Assembly: GCF_004345245.1 (NCBI RefSeq)
Contig: NZ_SLUQ01000003.1
Location: 372,001 to 436,000, forward strand
DNA from: Rhizobium sp. BK251
GTDB taxonomy: Bacteria > Pseudomonadota > Alphaproteobacteria > Rhizobiales > Rhizobiaceae
DNA length: 64,000 bases
Direction of reading: 5' to 3'
Positions within the stretch are counted from its first letter, which is position 1; every line of letters starts with the position of its first letter. The position numbers and the translations under genes were made by a program. The notes below the pieces were generated by a model. The model was not told where the DNA came from and ran no database searches. It saw only the letters and a program-made list of their open reading frames with translations. Below, in pieces: positions 8,403 to 17,974 of this stretch.

Positions 8403-9077
8403 ATGAGAAATATCTTGATGGTGGTCACCTCTCATGACCAGCTGGGCAACACCGGGAGAAAGACCGGATTCTGGCTCGAGGAATTTGCTGCGCCCTATTA
8501 CGTCTTTCAGGACGCCGGAGCCAAGATCACGGTAGCTTCGCCAAAAGGCGGACAGCCGCCAATCGATCCCAAAAGCGATGAGCCCGGCAACCAAACGCCA
8601 GCAATGACGCGCTTCAAATCCGACAAGGCTGCCCAGGCAGTGCTGGCTAGCACGGTCAAGCTCTCGACCGTCAATGCGGCCGACTTCGATACGGTCTTCT
8701 ACTCCGGCGGTCATGGCCCGATGTGGGACCTGGCGGAAGACAAAAAGTCGATCTCATTGATCGAAGATTTCTACAATTCGGGTAAGCCCGTCGCCGCCGT
8801 CTGCCACGCGCCGGGTGTCCTTCATCATGTGCAATATCAGGGCCAACCTATCGTCAAAGGTAAGCGTGTCACGGGCTTTGCAAACAGCGAGGAGGAAGCG
8901 GTCCACTTGACGACCGTGGTTCCTTTCCTCGTGGAGGATGAATTGAAGCGGCTTGGAGGAAAATTCGAAAAAGCCCCTGACTGGGAGAGCTTCGCTATCA
9001 CCGATGGCCGGCTGATAACCGGCCAGAACCCGGCGTCCTCGACTGCCGCAGCACAGGCGCTACTGGCGTTGCTTTGA
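8403..9077 (+). CDS. Type 1 glutamine amidotransferase-like protein, DJ-1/PfpI family (Hsp31-like)
   Basis: 224 residues. ATG at 8403 has a near-perfect ribosome site (TTAGGAGGAAG). It starts MRNILMVVTSHDQLGNTGRK, the strand-1 pattern of Hsp31/DJ-1-like proteins, with Glu in GFWLEEFAAPYYVF and the nucleophile Cys134 in the elbow AAVCHAPG. GGHGPMWDL is the conserved turn. Relatives act as glyoxalase III, chaperones or peptidases. The neighbouring redox and aldehyde genes favour a carbonyl/methylglyoxal detoxification role, but this is inference. A 196-base gap separates it from the MOSC fusion gene. Confidence 0.85.
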   Translation: MRNILMVVTSHDQLGNTGRKTGFWLEEFAAPYYVFQDAGAKITVASPKGGQPPIDPKSDEPGNQTPAMTRFKSDKAAQAVLASTVKLSTVNAADFDTVFYSGGHGPMWDLAEDKKSISLIEDFYNSGKPVAAVCHAPGVLHHVQYQGQPIVKGKRVTGFANSEEEAVHLTTVVPFLVEDELKRLGGKFEKAPDWESFAITDGRLITGQNPASSTAAAQALLALL

Positions 9078-9273
9078 CGGCAGCTTGATCCTGCGGGCGA
9101 TCAAGCCTTCTGCACAGGCTCGGTCGCCCATCCATCTGAAATCGCCGGCACCGAGCGGGAGCCGGCGAGGGAAGCGCGCTTGACGCGTTCAGGGTTGCCT
9201 TGAGGGGAATGCGATCTATTTCCGAGGGCAACCGAAACCTGGACCAGTCGCCCTCCAAATCGCGGTGATCATC

Positions 9274-11049
9274 ATGGACGGTAAAACGATGGGGCGCCTG
9301 CTTTCGGTCAATGTTGGCCTGCCGCGCGATGTCCTTTGGCAGGGCAAGACCGTTAGTACCGCCATCTGGAAGGCGCCGGTGAATGGCCCGCGCATGGTCC
9401 GCCGGCTGAACATAGGCGGCGATGGACAAGGAGACTTGGCGGGCCACGGCGGCGAACGTCGCGCTGTATTTGTCTATCAGATCGATTCCTACTTGTATTG
9501 GCAGAAGCAGTTGAGCCGAGACGACTTCGTCTACGGTCAGTTCGGAGAGAATTTCACGGTCGATGGGCTGTCGGACTCCGAAGTGTGTATTGGAGACCGC
9601 TACCGAATTGGCAACGCCCTGTTTGAGGTGACGCAGCCGCGGGTCACCTGCTATCGCCTCGGAATACGCATGAACGAACCGGAGATGGCGTCACTTGTGG
9701 TCGCGCATGGGAGACCTGGTTTCTATTTCCGCGTGCTGGAGGAGGGAGAAGTTCAGGCGGGCGACGAAATCACGCAGGTGGCATCAGGCCCCGAGGGGAT
9801 GACCGTCTCCGAGATCGATGCGCTGCTGTACAAGCCCGGTCATCCGCGCGATCGGCTGGAGCGCGCTCTGCGGATCCCGGCGTTAAGCGACGGCTGGCGC
9901 AACTCCTTTGAGACGCTGCTGGCACAGGCGGGAAATAGCGGTGCGGTGACAGGAAACGCCGGGTTGACTGGGTCCATCGGTTCGCCACCGGCTTGGCGTG
10001 GCTTCCGTCCGCTTCGCGTCTCGCGCAAGGTGCGTGAGAGCGATAATGTGACCTCTCTGGTGCTCGAGCCGACGGACGGGCAGCCGGTCGCCGCTTTTCT
10101 CCCTGGCCAGTTCGTGGTGCTACGGCTCGAGTCCGCATCTGTCCCAACGCTATTGCGGAGCTATTCGCTGTCGGGGGAGCCCAGCACGATGCACTACCGC
10201 GTGAGCGTCAAGCGTGAGGCGAAGGGCGCTGCGAGCGGCTATATCAACGAGGACCTGAAGGTCGGCGACGTTGTGCAGGTAAGCGCCGCACGCGGGAGTT
10301 TTACGCTGCGGCCGGGAGATACGCCCGTTATCTTGATGAGTGCAGGGATCGGTGTGACGCCGGTGCTTGCAATGCTCCATGCATTGGCAGCCGAAGCATC
10401 CACCAGGGAGATCTGGTGGCTGTACGGAGCCCGCAACGGTCGTGAACATCCGTTCGCCGGCGAGGCGAGTGAACTGCTCAAGGCGCTTGCCCACGCACAC
10501 AGCCACATCTGCTACAGCTCGCCTGATCCCGAGGATCGGCCAGGCATAGATTTCGACAGTCGCGGTCGCTTGGATGGGCGGGCCCTCGAACACCTCGACT
10601 TCCCACGCAATGGCGATTTCTATGTCTGCGGGCCTTCGGCCTTCATGAATGACCTGACTGCCGCGGTTGCCGGCCTCGGCGTCGCGCCAGACCGAATTCA
10701 CACCGAAATGTTCGGTGCCGCTCCGTCCATCACCCCGGGCATCGCCGCTTCCCAACACCGCCCGCCGCATTTGCCGGAGGGACGGCCTGGATCGGGAGCA
10801 CTGGTCTCGTTCGCCCGCACCGGTCTCGCCGTACGATGGGATCCGATGTTTCATAGCGTGCTCGAATTGGCGGAGGCATGCGACGTTCCCGTCCGATGGT
10901 CCTGTCGAACCGGCGTTTGTCACACCTGTGAAGCGGGATTGATTTCGGGATCTGTCTCCTACCAGCCGAGCCCGATCGATGCCGCAGCGGACGGAAATCT
11001 GCTGATCTGCTGCTCGCAGCCCTCAAGCGACATCGTGATTGATTTGTAA
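9274..11049 (+). CDS. MOSC domain / flavin reductase / 2Fe-2S ferredoxin fusion
   Basis: 591 residues with three modules. An N-terminal MOSC domain of the YiiM type (about 1-220; GHGGERRAVFVYQIDSYLYW, GQFGENFTVDG, TQPRVTCYRLG with its Cys) is predicted to bind a molybdenum cofactor or carry sulfur. An FNR-like FAD and NAD(P) reductase follows (about 235-470; LRSYSLSGEP, SAGIGVTPVLAML, FYVCGPSAFM). A plant-type 2Fe-2S domain at the C-terminus has Cys-x4-Cys-x2-Cys in WSCRTGVCHTCEAG and a fourth Cys near CCSQP. The chain would pass electrons from NAD(P)H to the MOSC centre. ATG at 9274 is preceded by GGTGATC, matching the 16S 3' end; GTG at 9265 is an alternative. Confidence 0.85.
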   Translation: MDGKTMGRLLSVNVGLPRDVLWQGKTVSTAIWKAPVNGPRMVRRLNIGGDGQGDLAGHGGERRAVFVYQIDSYLYWQKQLSRDDFVYGQFGENFTVDGLSDSEVCIGDRYRIGNALFEVTQPRVTCYRLGIRMNEPEMASLVVAHGRPGFYFRVLEEGEVQAGDEITQVASGPEGMTVSEIDALLYKPGHPRDRLERALRIPALSDGWRNSFETLLAQAGNSGAVTGNAGLTGSIGSPPAWRGFRPLRVSRKVRESDNVTSLVLEPTDGQPVAAFLPGQFVVLRLESASVPTLLRSYSLSGEPSTMHYRVSVKREAKGAASGYINEDLKVGDVVQVSAARGSFTLRPGDTPVILMSAGIGVTPVLAMLHALAAEASTREIWWLYGARNGREHPFAGEASELLKALAHAHSHICYSSPDPEDRPGIDFDSRGRLDGRALEHLDFPRNGDFYVCGPSAFMNDLTAAVAGLGVAPDRIHTEMFGAAPSITPGIAASQHRPPHLPEGRPGSGALVSFARTGLAVRWDPMFHSVLELAEACDVPVRWSCRTGVCHTCEAGLISGSVSYQPSPIDAAADGNLLICCSQPSSDIVIDL

Positions 11050-11095
11050 CGGGCGAGGATGCGGCCACGAACCGCGCCGAAAATGGAGGACACAA

Positions 11096-11692
11096 ATGAG
11101 ATCGGACATCGTACCGGGCGCCGTCTTTCCCGACTATGAGCTGAGCGACCACACGGCCAAGCGTAGGAAACTTTCCGAACTGCAGGGGCTCGATCCGATG
11201 GTGCTCGTCCTAGGCCGTGGCGGCTTCTGTCCAAAAGATCGCCGTCAAGCCGAGGGCCTGCTGCAATTGCACCGTGAGATGGAAGTGGGCTATTGCCGGC
11301 TCGTCACAATCACCACCGACAATCTCATCCAGACGAACGAATATCGCACCGGTGTGGGCGCGCATTGGCCGTTCCTTTCCGATCCGCGACGCATCATCCA
11401 GAAGGATCTGGACATCGCCGAATATACCGATCCCGCGCACGATCCCATGATCCCGCACGTGGTCGTGCTGGAGCCAGGCCTCGTCATTCACACGGTCTAC
11501 AACGGATACTGGTTCTTCGGCCGACCCACGGTGGAAGAACTCCGCCAGGATCTGCGCGCAGTCTGCATGAAGTGCCGGGCGGATTGGGACATCACCGGGC
11601 CCGAACTCCGGGCTGCTTGGCAACAAGGCCGCAAGGAGCTTTTCTATCCGTACGGCAAATCCCTCGTCCAAACGCTCGGCGACCAGGATTGA
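11096..11692 (+). CDS. Redoxin/AhpC-TSA-like protein
   Basis: 198 residues, ATG at 11096 after TGGAGGA. It has a thioredoxin-like fold of the peroxiredoxin superfamily: FPDYELSDHTAKRRKLSELQ, then VLVLGRGGFCPKDRRQ with one Cys (Cys45) where peroxiredoxins carry the peroxidatic Cys, though the usual Pro-x3-Thr-x2-Cys context is altered to GRGGFCP. Later segments (WPFLSDPRRIIQKDLDIAEY and MIPHVVVLEPGLVIHTVYNG) keep the family pattern. It may reduce a peroxide or serve as a thiol partner for the MOSC fusion encoded 46 bases upstream. Confidence 0.75.
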   Translation: MRSDIVPGAVFPDYELSDHTAKRRKLSELQGLDPMVLVLGRGGFCPKDRRQAEGLLQLHREMEVGYCRLVTITTDNLIQTNEYRTGVGAHWPFLSDPRRIIQKDLDIAEYTDPAHDPMIPHVVVLEPGLVIHTVYNGYWFFGRPTVEELRQDLRAVCMKCRADWDITGPELRAAWQQGRKELFYPYGKSLVQTLGDQD

Positions 11693-11850
11693 ATGCCGAG
11701 GCTGTCCAGACGACGCCGCGAGAATTGGCAGCAAGGTACGATTGGACTAGGCTGCAACGAACATATGTTCAAGGTTCTATTCTTCCGGTTCTGGCTTCCG
11801 GTTCTGGAAGCCTCACCTGAGCGACAAGCCAACCAGCACGGGCATCCATC

Positions 11851-13497
11851 ATGACCAAAGGCTCTGATCTTCTAGTGGCCGCACTTGAGAACGAGGGCGT
11901 CGACCGCGTCTTCGGAATTCCCGGCGAAGAAAACCTCGACGTCGTGGAGTCCATACGCAAATCGTCTATCCAACTGGTCCTTACCCGGCACGAACAGGCG
12001 GCCGCGTTCATGGCCGCGACCTACGGTCGCCTGACCGGAAAGCCGGGTGTTTGTCTGACGACACTCGGTCCGGGTGCTCTCAATCTTTCAACGGGCGCGG
12101 CATATGCGCTACTCGGTGCGATGCCGATGGTGATGATCACGGGCCAGAAGGGCGTCCTTTCGTCTCGCCAGGCCCGGTTCCAAGTGGTGGACGTTGTCGC
12201 CTCGATGAAGCCGCTCACCAAGCTGGCGCGGCAGATCGTGTCGCCGCAAATGATACCCACGATGGTCAGGGAGGCGTTCCGGATCGCGCAGGAGGAGAGA
12301 CCGGGACCGGTTCATCTCGAGCTGCCGGAAGACATCGCAGCAGAAGAATGCGATGAAATGGCGCTTATTGCGCCGCATCAGCTCGAACTGCCGATTGCAA
12401 GCGACGCCGCAATCGACCGTGCCGCAGCGCTCATCATTGCGGCCAAGCGTCCGCTTCTGATGTTCGGGGCCGCGGCCTCGCGCCCCCGCTCGACATCCGA
12501 CATTGCGCAGTTTGTGATACGCACTCGCATCCCGTTCTTCACGACCCAAATGGGGAAGGGGACGGTGCCGGGCGGCACGGAACTCTATATGGGGACCGCC
12601 GCGTTGTCCGAACGGGACTATGTTCACGAAGCGATCGAACAGGCGGACCTCATCATCACCATCGGTCATGATACCATCGAGAAACCGCCCTTCATCATGG
12701 GTAAGGGCGGTCCGCGGGTGGTTCATGTCGGATACCAGCCCGCGACCGTCGAACAGGTCTATTTCCCGCAAGCCGAGGTCATCGGCGATATCGGCCCGTC
12801 GCTCAAGGCCTTGGCAGACCGCCTTGAAGGCAAGCTGCCGAACGCACAGACTCTTCTTCACCTGCGTGAGCGCATTCTCGAGCGTATCGCAGCGCGCGCG
12901 ACTGAGGATCGGTTTACGCCACAGCGGCTGGTCCACGATATCCGGGAGGTGGTGCCGAGCGACGGCATTCTTGCGCTCGACAACGGCATGTACAAGATAT
13001 GGTTCGCCCGGAATTACCGGACGCGGATGGCGAATACGTTGCTGCTCGACAACGCTCTTGCAACGATGGGAGCGGGACTGCCGTCTGCGATGGCTGCCTC
13101 GATGCTATACCCGGAGCGCCGCGTAATGGCGATTTGTGGCGATGGCGGCTTCATGATGAACTCCCAGGAATTGGAGACGGCCGTCCGACTCAAACTGAAC
13201 CTCGTCATCCTGGTGATTGAGGACAATGCTTACGGAATGATCCGCTGGAAGCAGGCCGTGGACGACTTCCCGGATTTCGGGATGACGTTTGGCAATCCGA
13301 ACTTTGTAACATATGCCGAATCCTATGGCGCAAGGGGAACGAGAGTCGACGACATTGGCCAATTCAAGCAGGCTCTCGAAGACGCATTCTCCGGGGGCGG
13401 TGTCCATTTGGTGAATGTCCCGGTCGACTACTCGGAAAATGAACGCGTGCTGGTGAAGGAGCTGCGTGAACGGCTCCCTGCCATATTGGAGAGCTGA
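11851..13497 (+). CDS. Acetolactate synthase-like thiamine diphosphate enzyme, large subunit
   Basis: 548 residues, with the three-domain TPP enzyme layout. The N-terminal PYR domain has the activating Glu in LVLTRHEQAAAFMAATYGRL and GVCLTTLGPGALNLSTGAAY. A central Rossmann-like domain follows. The C-terminal PP domain has the cofactor motif (MAICGDGGFMMNSQELETAV, ending near EDNAYGMIRWK). It is annotated as acetolactate synthase by similarity. No small regulatory subunit gene is nearby and the context is catabolic or redox, so it may instead act on another 2-oxo acid. The aldehyde dehydrogenase start lies one base beyond its stop, so the two are translationally coupled. Confidence 0.8.
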   Translation: MTKGSDLLVAALENEGVDRVFGIPGEENLDVVESIRKSSIQLVLTRHEQAAAFMAATYGRLTGKPGVCLTTLGPGALNLSTGAAYALLGAMPMVMITGQKGVLSSRQARFQVVDVVASMKPLTKLARQIVSPQMIPTMVREAFRIAQEERPGPVHLELPEDIAAEECDEMALIAPHQLELPIASDAAIDRAAALIIAAKRPLLMFGAAASRPRSTSDIAQFVIRTRIPFFTTQMGKGTVPGGTELYMGTAALSERDYVHEAIEQADLIITIGHDTIEKPPFIMGKGGPRVVHVGYQPATVEQVYFPQAEVIGDIGPSLKALADRLEGKLPNAQTLLHLRERILERIAARATEDRFTPQRLVHDIREVVPSDGILALDNGMYKIWFARNYRTRMANTLLLDNALATMGAGLPSAMAASMLYPERRVMAICGDGGFMMNSQELETAVRLKLNLVILVIEDNAYGMIRWKQAVDDFPDFGMTFGNPNFVTYAESYGARGTRVDDIGQFKQALEDAFSGGGVHLVNVPVDYSENERVLVKELRERLPAILES

Positions 13498-13498
13498 A

Positions 13499-14890
13499 AT
13501 GCCACTTGCCCTGAAGGTCTACCAGGCATTTGATCGCGAACTCATCGCCGAAATCCCGGCAGACGACGCTTCCGCTCTCGATCACAAGCTTGATGTTGCG
13601 GCAAAGGCGTTCGCCGAGCGCGACGCTTGGCTGCCAGTGCATCAGAGGATAGCTATCCTGAGGAGGGTAGCGCAGCTTTTGCAGGAGCACCGCGACCGTT
13701 TTGCCATGATGATCGCCCGCGAGGGTGGCAAGCCGCTGACGGATGCGATCATCGAAGTGACGCGCGCGATAGATGGCCTGGTCAATGCCGCCGACGAACT
13801 CCGCAATTTCAGCGGCAAGGAAATCCCCATGGGTCTGACCGCGGCCAGCATGAACCGATGGGCCTTCACCACCAAGGAGCCGATCGGAGTGGTGGCGGCG
13901 ATATCGGCGTTCAACCATCCGCTCAACCTCATCATCCACCAGATAGCGCCAGCAGTCGCTGTCGGCTGCCCGGTCATCATCAAGCCAGCGGCGACCACGC
14001 CCATTTCCTGCATCGAGATCGTCAAGCTGTTCTGGGAGGCCGGATTGGACGAGCGGTGGTGCCAGACCTTTATTACGGACGACAATGCGCTTGCCGAGAC
14101 ATTCGCTACGGATCAGCGCGTCGCCTTTCTGAGCTTCATCGGCTCCGCGAAAGTAGGCTGGTACCTCAAGAGCAAGCTGCCGCCAGGCACGCGATGCGCG
14201 CTGGAGCATGGCGGCGCGGCACCCGTCATCGTTGATCGAAGTGCGAACGTCGATGCGATCGTCGGCCCTATTGTCAAAGGCGGCTACTATCACGCCGGAC
14301 AGGTCTGCGTGTCCGTGCAGCGTATCTTCGTGCACCAGGATATTTTGTCCAGGCTCACAGAGGCTCTCGCGGCCAAGGTAGCTGCCCTTCATGTCGGTGA
14401 TCCCACGCTCGCAGAGACAGAGGTGGGACCGCTAATCCTGCCACGCGAGACCGAACGTGTTGCGAGTTGGATCAAGGAAGCGACGGACGCCGGAACCAGG
14501 CAGATCGGGGGAGGACGAATGTCGGAGACCACTCTTCTTCCTTCGATCCTGCTCAACCCTTCCGCGGATGCCAAGGTTTCGCGGCTTGAGGTCTTCGGGC
14601 CACTGACCTGCGTGTATGGTTACGGCGAGCTCGACGAGGCAATTCGCGTTGCGAATTCGCTGCCGTATGCCTTCCAGGCGAGCGTCTTTTCCTCCGACAT
14701 AGCCGTCGCTCTGAAAGCCGCGAAGCATCTGGATGCATCGGCCGTTCTCGTGAATGACCACACTGCGTTCCGGACCGACTGGATGCCCTTTGCCGGACGA
14801 AGACAGTCTGGATACGGTGTGGGCGGCATTCCTGATACGATGGAGGAGATGGCCTGCGACAAGATGATCGTGTTCAACCCAGTCGCCTGA
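13499..14890 (+). CDS. NAD(P)-dependent aldehyde dehydrogenase
   Basis: 463 residues, starting one base after the stop of the TPP enzyme gene. The catalytic Cys is Cys270 in YYHAGQVCVSVQR and the general base Glu236 is in ALEHGGAAPV. The Rossmann segment FIGSAKVGWYLKS and the conserved SAFNHPLNLIIHQIAPAVAV are present. It oxidises an aldehyde to the acid, possibly the product of the TPP enzyme (decarboxylation of a 2-oxo acid gives an aldehyde). It is last in the plus-strand cluster begun by the MOSC fusion. The specific substrate is not readable. Confidence 0.88.
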   Translation: MPLALKVYQAFDRELIAEIPADDASALDHKLDVAAKAFAERDAWLPVHQRIAILRRVAQLLQEHRDRFAMMIAREGGKPLTDAIIEVTRAIDGLVNAADELRNFSGKEIPMGLTAASMNRWAFTTKEPIGVVAAISAFNHPLNLIIHQIAPAVAVGCPVIIKPAATTPISCIEIVKLFWEAGLDERWCQTFITDDNALAETFATDQRVAFLSFIGSAKVGWYLKSKLPPGTRCALEHGGAAPVIVDRSANVDAIVGPIVKGGYYHAGQVCVSVQRIFVHQDILSRLTEALAAKVAALHVGDPTLAETEVGPLILPRETERVASWIKEATDAGTRQIGGGRMSETTLLPSILLNPSADAKVSRLEVFGPLTCVYGYGELDEAIRVANSLPYAFQASVFSSDIAVALKAAKHLDASAVLVNDHTAFRTDWMPFAGRRQSGYGVGGIPDTMEEMACDKMIVFNPVA

Positions 14891-15202
14891 CGCCGCGGCA
14901 GGGGACGGGATCATCGCTGCAGGCGCCTTGCACGCCCTGAAACACCATCGGCCACACCCGCTGGGAACCCACGCCAACAGCCGTCGCCTTGCCCCGCCAC
15001 CACTATCGGTGGCGCACTCCGGAGCCGCGCTCGCGAGTGGGAGAGAGAGCCCGATAAACGTGGTCGTCACCGCAAAACTCCATGGCTCAAGGGCGCCGGC
15101 AGCCAGCACCGCGGCGAGGGGAATGGCAGGAGCCGTGGAGTAACCGGACCAAAGAACCTGTGTGAAGAGGCCGCGCGGCGCTCAGCGACCGTGCCTGAGA
15201 CA
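14891..15202. other. Intergenic region with a possible membrane-protein remnant
   Basis: No intact gene. On the minus strand, 15005-15145 translates to a hydrophobic stretch (STAPAIPLAAVLAAGALEPW and FAVTTTFIGLSLPLASAAP) that looks like a fragment of a transporter. It has no start with a ribosome site and runs out into charged nonsense. The last 60 bases lead into the operators of the ABC transporter operon. Confidence 0.3.
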
Positions 15203-15237
15203 AATATAATATGACTTGACGCAAGATATAATATGTC
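15203..15237 (+). promoter_or_regulatory. Two GntR-operator-like sites at the ABC transporter promoter
   Basis: AATATAATATGAC (15203-15215) and GATATAATATGTC (15225-15237) each match the palindrome GTCATAATATGAC found in front of the gntR gene at 10 of 13 positions. They flank TTGACG (15216-15221), which could be a -35 element with a weak -10 (CATCAT) at 15239-15244. Their position at the start of the transporter operon suggests repression by the GntR protein encoded at 23176. Confidence 0.6.
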
Positions 15238-15284
15238 TCATCATATCACTAACCGATCGGGAGTCGGGTGAAGGAGGATTTTTC

Positions 15285-16889
15285 ATGAATCACTGGAAAA
15301 GAATAGTTGCCGCCGCCATTGTCGGTTCGGCAAGTTGGGGCGCACCTCTCTATGCGGAAACGCCGCCAAACATGCTTGTTGTCGGGTTCTCCATGAACAA
15401 TATCCTGACATTGGATCCTGCCGCGATTACGGGCAAGGAGACGGTGCAGGTCCTGGCCAACATATATGACAACCTGGTATCTCTCGACCCCGTGAACAGG
15501 TCACAGGTCAATCCGCAGCTTGCCGAAAGCTGGACGATCAGCGATGACAGGTCCAAGATTACATTCAAACTCAGGGAAGGGGCGACGTTCGCCTCGGGCA
15601 ACCCGATCACGTCGGCCGATGTCGTCTGGTCGCTGAAGCGCTTGATGTCGCTCAACCTTGCGCAGGCGTCATTCCTGAAGACCCACGGCTTCACCGCTGA
15701 CAATGCAGAGGCAAGCTTCAGCGCGCCGGACGAGCAGACCGTGGTTGTCACTCTTCCAAAGAAGGTCGATCCGGAACTCATCATCATGACCCTCGGCATC
15801 GTCGGTCCGGGATCGATCTATGACAGCAAGACCGTGCTGGAACATGAAAAGGACGGCGACCAGGGAGCTGCCTGGCTGACGAACAACTCCGCCGGATCCG
15901 GCCCTTTCGTTCTGGGCGAGTGGCGCTCGAACGAACGCGTCGTGCTCGACCGAAACGACAACTACTGGGGTGACGCCCCCGCCATGCGTCGCATCATCAT
16001 GCGCCATCTGGCCGAGTCGCAGAGCCAGCGCCTGATGCTGGAGAAGGGCGACATCGACATCGCCTTCTCGATGTCGGCTGCCGACCTCAAATCGCTCGAG
16101 GCGAACAAGGACGTCAGCATCGAGACGATCGGCGGCAGCGGATTCTATTATCTCGCCGTGTCGATGAAGGATGAGAAATTCAAGAACCCCAAGGTTCGCG
16201 AGGCGCTGCGCTATCTGATCGACTACGAGGGGCTCGACAAGACCGTGCTACCGTATTTCGGCAAGCTTCGCGATCGGCCGATCCCAAGCGGCATCTTTGG
16301 CGCATTGCCGAACGCCGGCTACCATCTCGACGTCGAGAAGGCCAAGGCGCTGCTGGCTGAAGCGGGTTATCCTGACGGGTTCTCGACCACGCTGCGCGCG
16401 CTTTCGGATGCGCCGTTCCTCAATCTGGCGACTGCGATGCAGGCGACGCTTGCCCAGGCGGGCATCCGTGCCGAGGTCATAACCGGGTCGGGCGACCAGA
16501 TCTACGGTGCGATGCGCGAGCGGAATTTCGAGCTGATCGTCGGTCGCGGCGGCGGCGGCCAGCTACCGCACCCCGACTCCAATCTGCGCGCCATCGTCTA
16601 CAATCCCGACAATTCGGATGAAGCGAAGCTGACGAACTTCCAAGGCTGGCGCACCTCGTTCTATGACGAGAAGCTGAATGGGATGGTGGATGCGGCGCAG
16701 GTCGAGGGCGACAAGAATGTGCAGACCAAGCTCTACGGCGATATCCAGGCTTATTATGCGGATCTCGTGCCGGCCATTCAGCCCTTTTCCGAAGTGATTG
16801 ACACGGTCGGCGTCCGCGCAGACATCAAGGGGCTTGCCTTGAACCCGTCCTGGTCAACGCAACTGCGTACGGTCACCAAGGACCGCTGA
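15285..16889 (+). CDS. ABC transporter substrate-binding protein, peptide/nickel (SBP_bac_5) family
   Basis: 534 residues, start at 15285 after GAAGGAGGA. It has a Sec signal peptide (MNHWKRIVAAAIVGSASWGA, cleavage near LYA-ET). The family-5 pattern is clear: LDPAAITGKETVQVLANIYD, LAESWTISDDRSKITFKLRE, the GSGPF turn and VREALRYLIDYEGL. Family-5 proteins bind oligopeptides but also oligosaccharides and other oligomers. The uronate genes downstream and the shared operators suggest a pectin-derived oligosaccharide or an acylated form of it. First gene of a five-gene transporter operon. Confidence 0.88.
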   Translation: MNHWKRIVAAAIVGSASWGAPLYAETPPNMLVVGFSMNNILTLDPAAITGKETVQVLANIYDNLVSLDPVNRSQVNPQLAESWTISDDRSKITFKLREGATFASGNPITSADVVWSLKRLMSLNLAQASFLKTHGFTADNAEASFSAPDEQTVVVTLPKKVDPELIIMTLGIVGPGSIYDSKTVLEHEKDGDQGAAWLTNNSAGSGPFVLGEWRSNERVVLDRNDNYWGDAPAMRRIIMRHLAESQSQRLMLEKGDIDIAFSMSAADLKSLEANKDVSIETIGGSGFYYLAVSMKDEKFKNPKVREALRYLIDYEGLDKTVLPYFGKLRDRPIPSGIFGALPNAGYHLDVEKAKALLAEAGYPDGFSTTLRALSDAPFLNLATAMQATLAQAGIRAEVITGSGDQIYGAMRERNFELIVGRGGGGQLPHPDSNLRAIVYNPDNSDEAKLTNFQGWRTSFYDEKLNGMVDAAQVEGDKNVQTKLYGDIQAYYADLVPAIQPFSEVIDTVGVRADIKGLALNPSWSTQLRTVTKDR

Positions 16890-16935
16890 TGCAGCCAATC
16901 GATGCGACGGCGACGCCCGTCGCATCGACCCTTCA

Positions 16936-17973
16936 ATGAACGTGGAAGTCCCAGCAATGAGCCATGATCGCATCTTTGCTCTCGTGCGGCAGATCGGCAC
17001 CATCCTTGTGACCCTGATCGGCCTGCTTGTCCTGACGTTTTGCATCGGCCGCCTGATGCCGGTGGACCCTGTAAGGGCGATCGTGGGCGAGGAGGCTGAC
17101 CGCGCGACATATGAGATGGTTGCGCAACGGCTCGGTGTCGACCTGCCTCTCCACACCCAGTTCATTCGCTATGTCGGCGATGTGCTGCACGGCGACTTCG
17201 GGGTTTCCATCCGCACGGGCCAGCCGGTGATCAGCGATATCGCCCATGTCATGCCGGCAACGATCGAACTTGCCACCTTCGCCATACTTGGCGGTGCAGG
17301 ATTCGGCATACCGCTCGGCATCTTCGCCGCGATCAACCGCAACCGGCCGGCAGATCACATCATTCGTTTCCTGACGCTGATCGGCCACTCCATGCCCATC
17401 TTCTGGACGGGCATGATCGGCCTGATCGTTTTCTATGCGATGCTGGGGCTCGTCGGCGGTGGAGGCCGGATCTCGGACTACTATATCGGCATGGTGCCGG
17501 AAACCACCGGGTTCATGCTCATCGACGCAGCGATAGCGGGAGATTGGGAGGTTTTCGGCGACGCCTTCAACCATCTCATCCTTCCCGCCAGCATTCTCGG
17601 CTATTCGTCGATGGCCTATATCACGAGGATGACTCGAAGCTTCATGCTCGACCAGCTTGGGCAGGAGTACATCACGACGGCGCGGGTCAAGGGCCTCTCG
17701 AAAAGCAGAACGATCTGGCACCATGCCTTCGCCAATATACGTGTCCAGCTGATCACCATCGTCGCCCTTGCCTATGGCAGCCTTCTCGAGGGCGCCGTCC
17801 TCATCGAGACGGTCTTTTCCTGGCCGGGCTTCGGGCAATACATCACGAACAATATGCTCATTGGAGATATGAATGCGGTGATGACCTGCGTGCTGCTGGT
17901 CGGCACCATCTTCATCGCGCTCAATCTCCTTTCGGACGCACTTTACAAGATCTTCGATCCGAGGACGCGCTGA
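16936..17973 (+). CDS. ABC transporter permease, DppB type
   Basis: 345 residues, six predicted TM helices. It opens with a TM segment (LVTLIGLLVLTFCIGRLMPV-type) followed by the family motif around VDPVRAIVGEEADR. The EAA-like cytoplasmic loop that contacts the ATPases is YITTARVKGLSKSRTIWHHA. It ends with the conserved RTR of DppB permeases. A start at 16957 is also possible. The gap to the second permease gene is one base. Confidence 0.9.
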   Translation: MNVEVPAMSHDRIFALVRQIGTILVTLIGLLVLTFCIGRLMPVDPVRAIVGEEADRATYEMVAQRLGVDLPLHTQFIRYVGDVLHGDFGVSIRTGQPVISDIAHVMPATIELATFAILGGAGFGIPLGIFAAINRNRPADHIIRFLTLIGHSMPIFWTGMIGLIVFYAMLGLVGGGGRISDYYIGMVPETTGFMLIDAAIAGDWEVFGDAFNHLILPASILGYSSMAYITRMTRSFMLDQLGQEYITTARVKGLSKSRTIWHHAFANIRVQLITIVALAYGSLLEGAVLIETVFSWPGFGQYITNNMLIGDMNAVMTCVLLVGTIFIALNLLSDALYKIFDPRTR

Positions 17974-17974
17974 C

